Source: Azospirillum baldaniorum (GTDB lineage: Bacteria > Pseudomonadota > Alphaproteobacteria > Azospirillales > Azospirillaceae). From it: a DNA stretch of 64,000 nucleotides. The stretch lies in assembly GCF_003119195.2 (NCBI RefSeq), contig NZ_CP022254.1, positions 231,501 through 295,500 of the forward strand, given 5' to 3'. This document shows, piece by piece, positions 35,036 through 43,600 of the stretch (positions are counted from its first letter, which is position 1; every line of letters begins with the position of its first letter). The notes beneath the pieces were generated by a model. It made no database searches. It was not told the origin of the DNA and was given only the letters and a program-made list of their open reading frames with translations. The position numbers and the translations under genes were made by a program.

Positions 35036-35962
35036 ATGGCGACGCTGGCGGGCCTGTCTGTGGGTGGCGGAGTTTCGGCGGGCGATGGAGCGCCCGGCGG
35101 TTCCACGCGTGGCGTCGTCACCGGAAAATACTTCAACTTCAACCCGCTGCCGCCTCCGCCCGACGTGCTCGGCAACCCGCTGGTCGTCGGCAATCTGCCG
35201 ACGCACAAGGCGCCGAAGGAAACGTGGCGCAGCCGGTGGCAGCGCCGTCTCGCGCGCTTCCACATCGGCAGGCAGTCCGCGCAGGTGAAGCGGCGCTGGA
35301 AGATCCAGGACACCATCTCTTCGGTGATCGCCTCGGTATCGCCGTCGGCGACGGTGCTGGGGGAGCGGGGAGGATCGGACAAGCGCAAGGCGTCCAGCGT
35401 TCCGGTCATCGTGGTGCGGCACCCCTATCATCTGCGCCATGTCTTCGAACTGATCCTGCAGACACCGGACGATCTCGCCGCGGAGCGGCGGTTCCTTGAA
35501 CTGCTGATGGGGCGTGTTCTGCGCAGATACGGGGAACAGCTCACCCAGATCCGCGGCACGGCCTTTTCCTTCGAGAACGAAGCGCGGGAGTATTTCTTCG
35601 CGGGGTTCAAGCTGGAGCGGCAGATCAAAAAATACACAAGCCCTGAAGAACGCTTTGCCGCGTTGCAATCGATCTACGTCAATTATTTTCATGGGCGGAA
35701 CTATTATCTCTATGCCCTGCTGCGTCGGGAGAAGATGGCACCGGATAATAAGCTGTTCATGCTGAATTCCCGTGCCGTCTATTTCATGGCGCGGATTGGT
35801 TGGAACGGGGACCTGCTGGACAAGCCCAATCCGCGCTCCCTGCCCAGCCGCGAGGACATCTTTTTCCTCGTTCAGCGTGACAAGACGGTCCTGACGCGCT
35901 ATCGCAGCGACCAGGATTTCCAGCGACAGGTCAAAGCCGTCCTGGAAGCGTTTCCGGCGTAA
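35036..35962 (+). CDS. Hypothetical protein, unrecognised
   Basis: A 308-residue protein that I do not recognise. Residues 1-45 are Gly/Pro-rich (KYFNFNPLPPPPDVLGNPLV). Then comes a basic region (RSRWQRRLARFHIGRQSAQVKRRWK) and a mostly helical domain with VIVVRHPYHLRHVFELILQT, ENEAREYFFAGFKLERQIKK, YVNYFHGRNYYLYALLRREK and DIFFLVQRDKTVLTRYRSD. It is rich in aromatic and basic residues. There is no signal peptide or clear membrane helix. Codon use near 35580-35780 is noticeably AT-richer than in neighbours (for example AAAAAATAC, AATTATTTT), hinting at different origin. ATG 35036 follows GGGA; a longer open frame back to 34748 overlaps the divergent gene and is not credited. Confidence 0.7.
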   Translation: MATLAGLSVGGGVSAGDGAPGGSTRGVVTGKYFNFNPLPPPPDVLGNPLVVGNLPTHKAPKETWRSRWQRRLARFHIGRQSAQVKRRWKIQDTISSVIASVSPSATVLGERGGSDKRKASSVPVIVVRHPYHLRHVFELILQTPDDLAAERRFLELLMGRVLRRYGEQLTQIRGTAFSFENEAREYFFAGFKLERQIKKYTSPEERFAALQSIYVNYFHGRNYYLYALLRREKMAPDNKLFMLNSRAVYFMARIGWNGDLLDKPNPRSLPSREDIFFLVQRDKTVLTRYRSDQDFQRQVKAVLEAFPA

Positions 35963-35974
35963 GGGATGTGTGCG

Positions 35975-36784
35975 ATGCGGGCAGCGATTCTTCTGGCGGG
36001 CATGCTGATGGCCGGCACGGCCATGGCGGCGGACACCAGCGGAGAGGCCGCCAAGCCTGCGGACTGCGCCGGGGAGACTCCGGTCGCGCTCCTGCTGTGC
36101 CGTGACGCGTCGCTGGCGGGGGCCGCCGACAAGCTCGATTCGGCGCTGCGTGCGCTGGCCGACGAGGCCGGGAAGGCTGGCGAGGAGGCGGTCGCCGCCG
36201 GCCAGCGCGCCTGGGTCCAGCGGCGGGACGCCGCCTGTCCGGTCGCGGAAGCCGATCTCGCCGACCCGAAGAAGAACAAGGACCGCGCCGCCTGTCTGAC
36301 ACGCCAGATGGCCGACCGCACCAAAGCGCTCGAATCGGAACTGGCCGCCCGCCGTGCCCCGCTGGCCGACGAGCCGCTGACCGTCACCGCCTCCGCACCG
36401 CCACGCCCGGCTCAGCCCATCGGCCAAGGCCAGGCCAAGCCGGTCGCGGCGAAGCGCGCGGTGGACGTGCCGACCCTGACCGGCCGCTGGGCCAAGGCCG
36501 ATCCGGCCACCCGGACGCCGATCGACGATTGCCGGACCTCCTACCTGGAGATCACCAGCGACGGGGCCTTCAGCCTGCACGATCCGCGCATTGCCGCTTT
36601 TCCGCTGGAAGGCCCGCTGGCGCCCGGCGAGGGCGATCTGACGGAAGGTTTGTCCTTCGGCGGGGAAGAGGGGCTGCCGGAAGGTGTTCTGCGCCTGGAT
36701 GCCGCCGAGGCGCCGCGGCTGGACCGATTGTTCCTGACGCTGGACCAACCAGCCTTCGGCGCCACCTTCGTCCGCTGCCGCTGA
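35975..36784 (+). CDS. LprI-like (lysozyme inhibitor LprI domain) exported protein
   Basis: A 269-residue periplasmic protein. The signal peptide is MRAAILLAGMLMAGTAMAA. An LprI/DUF1311-type domain follows: LLLCRDASLAGAADKLDSAL, GQRAWVQRRDAACPV and DRAACLTRQMADRTKALE, with the paired cysteines typical of that family. The C-terminal 110 residues form a separate domain (TLTGRWAKADPATRTPIDDC to FGATFVRCR) that I do not recognise. ATG 35975 is preferred over 35966, because AAGGGA then sits about eight bases upstream and the signal peptide is compact. It starts 13 bases after the previous stop, so cotranscription is likely. Confidence 0.75.
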   Translation: MRAAILLAGMLMAGTAMAADTSGEAAKPADCAGETPVALLLCRDASLAGAADKLDSALRALADEAGKAGEEAVAAGQRAWVQRRDAACPVAEADLADPKKNKDRAACLTRQMADRTKALESELAARRAPLADEPLTVTASAPPRPAQPIGQGQAKPVAAKRAVDVPTLTGRWAKADPATRTPIDDCRTSYLEITSDGAFSLHDPRIAAFPLEGPLAPGEGDLTEGLSFGGEEGLPEGVLRLDAAEAPRLDRLFLTLDQPAFGATFVRCR

Positions 36785-36800
36785 CCCCGCGGACCGGCTT

Positions 36801-37739
36801 TCAACGGGCGAGCGTTTCCAGGCGCAAGCGCATGGTGCCGCTCAGTTCCTCGCCCGGTTCGAGACGGCGCAGGCCGGTGTCCGGTTGCTCCGGGTGGTTG
36901 ACCGCGTCGGTCATGTGGGACACCGGCTCGACGCAGAGATAATCCTCGCCCGGCGGGGCATAGACGATGAGATGGCCGAACGGTCCTTCGGTCTCGATCG
37001 ACAATCGACGGTTGAGCGTCGGCCAATCCAGAGCCGCCGCCCCGTCCCAGCCGGTGAAGCCGTTGTCGAGAACGGTCCGGTCCATGACGATCCCGTTCGT
37101 AAAGGCCCAGCGGGGCGGCACTACGGCGCGCTCCACCGGAAGGATGGTCGGCCCGTTCAGCCAGACACCATCGACCCGGGCGGTCAGGCGGGTGCCCGGC
37201 GGCTTCGGAAAATAGGGGTGCAGCCCGATCCCGGCGGGCATCGGAGTGTCGTCCTCGTTGAGGAGGGAGAGGGTCAGGCTGGCCCCATCCTCCTCCAGCA
37301 CCACGGTCTGCGTCGCGCGGTAGCGCCAGGGCCAGGCATCGGCAGGGTGCCGGAAAACCATGCGCACGGCGGATTCGGCGGCCTCCTCGACCGTCCAGGC
37401 GGAGCGCCAGCCGTGGCCGTGAATGACATGCGGATTGCCGTCTCCGTCGAGCGGAAGCCGTACCTGCCGCCCGTCGAAGCTGAATTGCCCCCCGCCGATC
37501 CGGTTGGAAAAGGGCACAAGCGGGAAGCAGCCCATGTCGTTGGCCGAGCCGTGGCGCAACGCCCAGTCGGAGGCCGGGCGCAGGAGGTCGATCGTTCCGT
37601 CCGCGCCGCGCCAGGCGAGGCGGGCAACGACGCCCCCGCGCCGCGGGCACAGCGTGCATTCCAGGGAGCCGTTCGCAGCGCTGCGATGCAGCGTGAGGGT
37701 GTGGGCGCCGATTCCCTGGTCCAACTCGACCTGTTCCAT
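36801..37739 (-). CDS. Aldose 1-epimerase family protein
   Basis: A 312-residue galactose-mutarotase-fold enzyme. Its features are NDMGCFPLVPFSNRIGGGQF (substrate pocket), the catalytic His in NPHVIHGHGWRSAW, GIGLHPYFPKPPG and the catalytic Glu in YLCVEPVSHMTDAVNHPE. It would interconvert alpha and beta anomers of an aldose or sugar phosphate; the exact sugar is not predictable. The start at 37739 gives MEQVELDQGIG; the longer frame upstream is unsupported. It is convergent with the LprI-like gene, 16 bases apart. Confidence 0.9.
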   Translation of the reverse strand: MEQVELDQGIGAHTLTLHRSAANGSLECTLCPRRGGVVARLAWRGADGTIDLLRPASDWALRHGSANDMGCFPLVPFSNRIGGGQFSFDGRQVRLPLDGDGNPHVIHGHGWRSAWTVEEAAESAVRMVFRHPADAWPWRYRATQTVVLEEDGASLTLSLLNEDDTPMPAGIGLHPYFPKPPGTRLTARVDGVWLNGPTILPVERAVVPPRWAFTNGIVMDRTVLDNGFTGWDGAAALDWPTLNRRLSIETEGPFGHLIVYAPPGEDYLCVEPVSHMTDAVNHPEQPDTGLRRLEPGEELSGTMRLRLETLAR

Positions 37740-38020
37740 CCGGATCTCCCGCCGGCGGTGGTTGGGCGCCGGTATCGGTTCGGGTATCGCACAGCCCGCA
37801 GGGGAAGGGAAGGGCGGGGCTGCGCGCAAAAGTGTGCCATGGACCACGCCCTATGGCCCCTTGCAACACCTCTGCGCAAAAAGCCTCCTCTGTCGCGCAA
37901 CCACACCGTTCGGTCATTTCGGCTGACGTATACCGGCTGTTTACCGGACCGCGCGGATTATGGCCGACTGTCCAGGCCATTCGCCGCCACGCCGATCCTG
38001 CTCATAGGCTGCCCGTGTCA

Positions 38021-40672
38021 ATGCCCGCCTCAAGGACGCCCGCCTCCGCAGGGGCACCCGGCCCCGCCGGCACGCTCGACGAGGCGGTGCTGTGCCAGAC
38101 GCTTGCCGATCACCATGGCGGGCCGGCGCGGATGGTCATCGGCATCGCGCTGCGTCCGCATCTCGACAGCCTCGTGCTGACCCCGACGGAGCTGATCCAC
38201 AGCAGCCGGCATCTGAAGGCGCTCCAGGCCAAGGCCACGCTGATGGAGTCCGCCCTGGGCCGGGTCGCCACGGTGCAGGCCCGCCTTCCCGGCCAGGATG
38301 CCAAGGCCCGCCGCCGTGCGCTGGACAACGCGCTGTCCGAAACCGTGGCGAAGGCCCGTGCCGCCCAGCTCGCCTTCACCGGGTTGGGGCGGGGGCGCGC
38401 CCTCATCGATTCCATCCTGCGCAGCGCGCCGGGAAAATCGCCGACCGGCGATGCGGGATTCGATCTGCGCGCGGCGGTTTGCCTGGAGCTTGAGGAGTGC
38501 CGGACCTGGGCGTCGAAGCTCGACGCTCTGATCCAGCTGTTTCCGGCGGAGCGGCAGGACGCCCTGTCCACCACGCTGGACGAGGTGATCGGCGACGTGC
38601 TGGCCTCGCCCGCAGCGACGCAGGAACTGTTCGGAAACACGCCGGCCGGAGGCTCGCCGCTGGCGAGGCTGTGCGACCTTCTGTTCGGACGCGTGCCGAT
38701 GGAGGCGTTCGGACCGAACCGGCTGGGCGTTCTCAACGGTCTGTTCCGCCAGGGGCGCTTGCCCGCCGCCCGCGACATGGTTCTGGAGCGCATCCGGCGC
38801 CAGCTTCGCGCGCCGCAAACGCTCGGGCGCGGCACGGCGGAACAGGAAGCCGACCTGCTGCGCGCGCTGATGGGGCATCTGCTGACCCCGTCAGGGCTGA
38901 CCGGCGGATCGGCCATGGCCGACGCGCTGACCGTCCGCTACTCCCGCCGGTTGGAGCAGGGTGGTGCGAGCGCCTACCGGCGTTCCATCGTGGGGCTCAG
39001 CGAAACGCAGCCGGACCTGATCTGCCGAATCCATTATCTGGTCGCCGTCTCCACGGTGCCCGCCGCGGAGCGGCACATGGGTGAGATTGTGGACGCGCTG
39101 GACGCCGCGCTGAAGAACGAGCTGCTGGTGGAGAACATGGTGCTCCAGACGCCCGACACGGCGCTGGTGCGGCAGGCCCTGACCGGCGCGGTGGAGGCCA
39201 TTCGCGGTTCGGCGCTGCCGGAGCACGATCGGGAACGGATCGCCTCCCGCGCGGATTCGGTGGTCGATGACTTCGCCCGGCGGGGCCGGCTCGTCCAGCG
39301 GCTGCGCCAGATCGAACCGCTGCCACGCCGCCGGATCATTCGCCTTGCGGAACTCGCCTGTTCCGGGCTGATCGGCGACGGCGGGGCGCTTTCGGTCCTG
39401 CGCCAGCACATTCTGGAGACGGCCCGCCAGCCGCAGTTCCAGGCCGAGCTGGCCGGCGCCCAGAGCGACGACATCGCCCAGGCGGAGGTCCGCCGCCTGT
39501 ACGAACTGCTCGACCGTCTGAGTCAGATGCAGCTGCCGCCGGCCAAGCCGTCGTCTCTGCGCGACCAGACGGCGGCGCGGTCCGCCTTCGAGCCTTGCGG
39601 GGCGACGGCACTGCCCACCGTCGTGGCTCCGCCGGTCCGCAGCATCGCCCTTCCGGTGAGCGCCGCCGCGGTAACGATGGAGGCGCCGTTGGTCGGCGGC
39701 GCCGCGTCGAGCCTGTGCCCGGCCTGCTTCGTGCCGAAGGCCCCGCGCGAGGTGTGCCGGGAATGCGGCTATCCGGTCCGCGTGCCGAACCGCAACGGGG
39801 TCCATCTGCTTCCGGGAACCCGGCTGCTGGGGCGCTATCTGGTGGGCCGCGTCCTGGGGCAGGGGGGCTTCGGCGCCACCTATCTGGGTTGGGACGAACG
39901 GCTTCAGATCAAGGTCGCGGTGAAGGAATTCTACCCCGCCAATCTGGTGTCCCGCGTCGCCGGATCGCCGGGAATCGCTCCCTTCTCGGACGAGCACGCG
40001 GCGAGCTTCTCCACCGGGCTGGCGAAGTTCCTGGAGGAGGCGCGGATGCTCGCCCGCCTGCGGGAGGTCAAGGAGATCGTCAGCGTCCAGGACTTCTTCG
40101 AGGAGAACGAGACCGCCTATCTCGTCATGGAGCTTCTCGACGGGCGCACCCTGAAGCGGCATGTCTCCGAGAATGGCGGACGGATCGCGGCACGCCCGAC
40201 GCTGACCCTGCTGTCGCCGATCATCAAGGCGCTGCACGCCGTGCACGAGCTGGGCCTGATCCACCGTGACATCAGCCCCGACAATATTTTCCTGACCAGC
40301 GCCGGCGACCGCAAGCTGCTGGATTTCGGCGCCGCGCGCCACGCCGCCGGCAAGAGCGCCGACCTGACGGTGATCCTGAAGCCGGGTTACGCGCCGCCCG
40401 AACAGTACGCGCCGGACGGAAAGCAGGGACCTTGGACGGACGTCTACGCGCTGTGCGCCACCGTCTACTATGCGCTGACCGGAAAGACACCGCCCGATGC
40501 CACCAGCCGCTTCATGAACGACCGCGTGCCCCGTCTGGCCGAAGGCGGCGCCACGGTGCCGCCCGGGTTCGAGAAGGTGTTGCTGAGCGGCCTCTCGATG
40601 CGCTGGCAGGACCGGCCCCGCAGCATGCGGGATCTCCTGCTGGCGCTGACCGGGGCGATCAACGGGCCGTGA
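38021..40672 (+). CDS. Serine/threonine protein kinase with helical N-terminal half and zinc ribbon
   Basis: An 883-residue cytoplasmic protein. The C-terminal Hanks-type kinase (about residues 608-880) has the Gly loop GRVLGQGGFGATYLGW, VAVKEFYP, catalytic HRDISPDN (about 747), DFGAAR (about 768) and APPEQYAPDG. Before it lies a zinc-ribbon motif CPAC-x9-CREC (about 565-585). Residues 1-540 are almost entirely helical and match no domain I know. The kinase residues look complete. No membrane helix, FHA or PASTA domain is present. ATG 38021 is my choice, with GTG 38015 an alternative; the ribosome site is weak. No phosphatase is adjacent. Confidence 0.9.
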   Translation: MPASRTPASAGAPGPAGTLDEAVLCQTLADHHGGPARMVIGIALRPHLDSLVLTPTELIHSSRHLKALQAKATLMESALGRVATVQARLPGQDAKARRRALDNALSETVAKARAAQLAFTGLGRGRALIDSILRSAPGKSPTGDAGFDLRAAVCLELEECRTWASKLDALIQLFPAERQDALSTTLDEVIGDVLASPAATQELFGNTPAGGSPLARLCDLLFGRVPMEAFGPNRLGVLNGLFRQGRLPAARDMVLERIRRQLRAPQTLGRGTAEQEADLLRALMGHLLTPSGLTGGSAMADALTVRYSRRLEQGGASAYRRSIVGLSETQPDLICRIHYLVAVSTVPAAERHMGEIVDALDAALKNELLVENMVLQTPDTALVRQALTGAVEAIRGSALPEHDRERIASRADSVVDDFARRGRLVQRLRQIEPLPRRRIIRLAELACSGLIGDGGALSVLRQHILETARQPQFQAELAGAQSDDIAQAEVRRLYELLDRLSQMQLPPAKPSSLRDQTAARSAFEPCGATALPTVVAPPVRSIALPVSAAAVTMEAPLVGGAASSLCPACFVPKAPREVCRECGYPVRVPNRNGVHLLPGTRLLGRYLVGRVLGQGGFGATYLGWDERLQIKVAVKEFYPANLVSRVAGSPGIAPFSDEHAASFSTGLAKFLEEARMLARLREVKEIVSVQDFFEENETAYLVMELLDGRTLKRHVSENGGRIAARPTLTLLSPIIKALHAVHELGLIHRDISPDNIFLTSAGDRKLLDFGAARHAAGKSADLTVILKPGYAPPEQYAPDGKQGPWTDVYALCATVYYALTGKTPPDATSRFMNDRVPRLAEGGATVPPGFEKVLLSGLSMRWQDRPRSMRDLLLALTGAINGP

Positions 40673-40698
40673 CGACCCGGACGAATGGAGCGGGAAAC

Positions 40699-40724
40699 GG
40701 GGCGGCGCGCGGTTTCACCGCCCC
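40699..40724. terminator. Hairpin between the convergent kinase and cyclophilin genes
   Basis: GGGGCGG (40699-40705) pairs with CCGCCCC (40718-40724). An alternative inner pairing CGG/CCG also exists. There is no convincing T-run on either strand, so this is only a possible bidirectional terminator. Confidence 0.35.
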
Positions 40725-40773
40725 AATCACCTGAACAGGACCGCCGTGATCGGCGATCCTTTCCCCGGCGCCG

Positions 40774-41325
<552 letters not shown>

Positions 41326-41368
41326 GCGAAACACTCCGATGTGCCGATTCCGCGGACGCGACCATAGG

Positions 41369-41436
41369 GGAAACCGGCGCCGATGCAAAGACGCCCTGCG
41401 GGGCTGCCTTCATCGGCGCTTTTCCGATCGGTTTCC
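41369..41436. other. Folded non-coding element in the ppiA/ydbH divergent gap
   Basis: GCGCCGATG (41377-41385) pairs with CATCGGCGC (41411-41419). Inside, AAG (41388-41390) pairs with CTT (41408-41410) and GCCC (41393-41396) with GGGC (41401-41404) around loop TGCG. Outside, GGAAA at 41369-41373 can pair either with TTTCC (41421-41425) or, as GGAAACCG, with CGGTTTCC (41429-41436). The two outer helices exclude each other. No T-run follows. Whether it acts as RNA, and on which strand, is unknown. Confidence 0.45.
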
Positions 41437-41502
41437 GCCGCCGGCTCATCATTGTCCCAACACGGCACGGTCGCGCCCCGGCCGCGATGGACGATAGACT
41501 GC

Positions 41503-41526
41503 CTTTCGGGTGTTCATACCCGAAAG
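41503..41526. promoter_or_regulatory. Nine-base inverted repeat upstream of ydbH
   Basis: CTTTCGGGT (41503-41511) and ACCCGAAAG (41518-41526) are exact inverted repeats around GTTCAT. It lies 36 bases before the chosen ydbH start and may be an operator or a leader hairpin. It argues against the longer ydbH start at 41487. Confidence 0.5.
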
Positions 41527-41561
41527 AGACCGATGGCAATTTGAACGGCGAGGGGTGGGGC

Positions 41562-43004
41562 GTGCGGCAGCAAAGCGTGCGGCGGTTGAGACGATGGCTG
41601 GTGCTGGTGAAGCTGGTGCTGATCGGTGGCACGGTCGCCCTCGCCGTCCAGCACCGGACCGATCTGGCCGCCACCGCCGCCACGCAGGCGCTGCGCCGCG
41701 CCGGCTTCCCGGACGCCGCCGTGACGGTGACCAACCTGTCGGTGGAGCAGACCAGCGCCTTGGTCCGCCTGGACCGGCAGGGCACGGTCAGCGGAACGCT
41801 CACCATCCGCCATCCGACGGACGCTCTTCTGGAGGGGCGAATCGAACGGCTGGATCTTGCGGATGTCCGCCTGAGGCTGGACGTGGCCAAGGACGGCGTC
41901 CTGCGCATCGCCGGCCATCCATTGACCGGCTCCGCCGCGGCGGGAAGCAACGGCGGAGCGGCGGGCGGCGGAAACGTCGTGATTCCCATCGACACCATCC
42001 AGCTCGCCGACTCCGCGGTGACGCTGGCGACACCGCGGGGCACGGCCGGCGGGACGCTGCGCCTGACCATGACACGCGACGGCGCGACCCACCACGGGCA
42101 GGCGACGCTGACCGCCCCGGCCAAAGGGCTGCCGGTCCTCACCCATTGGACGGGCGCCGGCACGATCGCCGAAACGGTGGGCACCCTGACCGCCAAGGCC
42201 CGACTCACCTGGGACGGCGCGGCGCTGAAGGCCCAGGGCGACCTTCTGCTCGCCGACCTCGCCGGGCAATTCGGGCCGGTCGCCGCCAGTGGGATCAACG
42301 GGGTTCTGTCCTTTCCCAGCCTGTTTCCCCCGGTGGTCGCGCCCGGTCAGACGCTGGCGGTGAAGCTGCTCGACGTCGGGTTGCCGCTGACCGACGGCAC
42401 CCTCCGCTTCGGCTATGGGGCTAAGGGCCGGCTGAGCGTGGAGCGGGCCGAGTGGCATTGGGCCGGCGGCGTGCTGCGGGCGGACCCGTTCGCCATCGAT
42501 CCGGCGGCGCCGCGGGGGACGGTCACGCTGCGGGCGGAGCGAGTCCATCTCGGTCCCATGCTGGCGATGGTCGCGGTGGACGGGCTGGAGGCCAGCGGAA
42601 CGGTCAGCGGGCGCCTGCCGGTGCGCATCGGAGCGGACTCCGTCCATCTGGACGGTGGGCTGCTGGAGGCCGACGGTCCCGGCACGCTGCGCTACGATCC
42701 CGAGAATCCGCCCGGCTTCCTGATGGGGGAGGAGGGCAGCCCGACGGCTCTGCTGATGGGGGCGCTGACCGATTTCCGCTATGACACGCTGAGTGCCACC
42801 GTGGAGGGGCAGGCTGGCGGAGAGCTGGCGGTCGGCATCGCCATCCGTGGGTCCAATCCGGCATTCTACGATGGCTATCCGGTCGCGCTTAACCTTAAGG
42901 TGAGCGGCGCGCTCGACCGGATCCTGCGGCAAAGCCTGGACACCTACCGCATTCCCGAGACGGTGCGTGATCGCATGACGGAGTTCCAACGAAAGAATCC
43001 ATGA
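41562..43004 (+). CDS. ydbH: YdbH-family AsmA-like intermembrane protein
   Basis: A protein of about 480 residues with an N-terminal membrane anchor (LVLVKLVLIGGTVALAV) and a long beta-rich periplasmic body typical of AsmA-like bridge proteins. The end matches YdbH: GLLEADGPGTLRYDPENPPG, TDFRYDTLSATVEGQAGGEL and the short C-terminal helix QSLDTYRIPETVRDRM. In E. coli YdbH and the lipoprotein YnbE form a bridge for phospholipid transport between membranes. This one is much shorter than E. coli YdbH (about 880 residues). I chose GTG 41562 with GAGGGG six bases upstream; ATG 41487 is possible. It overlaps ynbE by four bases. Confidence 0.87.
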   Translation: MRQQSVRRLRRWLVLVKLVLIGGTVALAVQHRTDLAATAATQALRRAGFPDAAVTVTNLSVEQTSALVRLDRQGTVSGTLTIRHPTDALLEGRIERLDLADVRLRLDVAKDGVLRIAGHPLTGSAAAGSNGGAAGGGNVVIPIDTIQLADSAVTLATPRGTAGGTLRLTMTRDGATHHGQATLTAPAKGLPVLTHWTGAGTIAETVGTLTAKARLTWDGAALKAQGDLLLADLAGQFGPVAASGINGVLSFPSLFPPVVAPGQTLAVKLLDVGLPLTDGTLRFGYGAKGRLSVERAEWHWAGGVLRADPFAIDPAAPRGTVTLRAERVHLGPMLAMVAVDGLEASGTVSGRLPVRIGADSVHLDGGLLEADGPGTLRYDPENPPGFLMGEEGSPTALLMGALTDFRYDTLSATVEGQAGGELAVGIAIRGSNPAFYDGYPVALNLKVSGALDRILRQSLDTYRIPETVRDRMTEFQRKNP

Positions 43005-43255
43005 GACACACGGTTCGAAGCCGGCGCGTCCTGACCGCCGCACTGATCGCCGGGTTGGCGGCCGCCCTTGGCGCCTGCACCCCGACCGTCAAGGTCGAGG
43101 CGCCTGACAAGCCCATCGAGATCAACCTGAACATCCGGATCGAACAGGAAGTCCGGGTGAAGGTCGAACGCGACCTGGAAAAGGCCATCGCGGACGATCC
43201 GGCCCTGTTCGGACTGCCTTCGGACAGCGGCGCGAAGGGAGGGAGAAAGCCATGA
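43001..43255 (+). CDS. ynbE: YnbE-family lipoprotein
   Basis: An 84-residue lipoprotein. The signal ends in the lipobox LGAC, followed by TPTVKVEAPDKPIEINLNIR, the nearly invariant YnbE signature, then IEQEVRVKVERDLEKA. In E. coli YnbE multimers stack beta-strands onto YdbH to complete a bridge to the outer membrane. The ATGA overlaps at both ends with ydbH and ydbL give a translationally coupled three-gene unit. The C-terminus is a short basic Gly-rich tail. Confidence 0.92.
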   Translation: MRHTVRSRRVLTAALIAGLAAALGACTPTVKVEAPDKPIEINLNIRIEQEVRVKVERDLEKAIADDPALFGLPSDSGAKGGRKP

Positions 43256-43587
43256 AGCGCATGTTTGCCGCCGCCGGGCTGGTCCTGGCGCTCGCCCTGT
43301 CGGTTCCCGCAATGGCGCCGGCCCAGGACGCGCTCGGCGCCGCCAAGGCTGCCGGGCAGATCGGCGAACGGCCGGACGGGCTGGTCGGGGCGGTCCCCGG
43401 CGCGCCGGCCGCCGCGGCCCAACTCGCCGAGCAGGTCAACGCCCAGCGTCTCGCCCGCTACCGCGAGATCGCGGGCAGCAACGGCACCTCGGTGGATCAG
43501 GTCCAGGCCCTGGCCGGAAAGCAGCTGATCGAGCGGACCCCTGCCGGCCAGTATGTGCTGTCGGGCGGACGTTGGGTCCGCAAGTAA
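43252..43587 (+). CDS. ydbL: YdbL-family (DUF1318) periplasmic protein
   Basis: A 111-residue exported protein with signal peptide MKRMFAAAGLVLALALSVPA. The mature part contains AAKAAGQIGERPDGLVGAVP and INxxRxxxYxxIA-like VNAQRLARYREIAGSNG, continuing to VQALAGKQLIERTPAGQYV, as in YdbL/DUF1318. It is proposed to modulate YdbH-YnbE assembly. Its start overlaps the ynbE stop. The operon order ydbH-ynbE-ydbL is the same as in E. coli. Confidence 0.92.
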   Translation: MKRMFAAAGLVLALALSVPAMAPAQDALGAAKAAGQIGERPDGLVGAVPGAPAAAAQLAEQVNAQRLARYREIAGSNGTSVDQVQALAGKQLIERTPAGQYVLSGGRWVRK

Positions 43588-43600
43588 GTCACCGGCGCCC

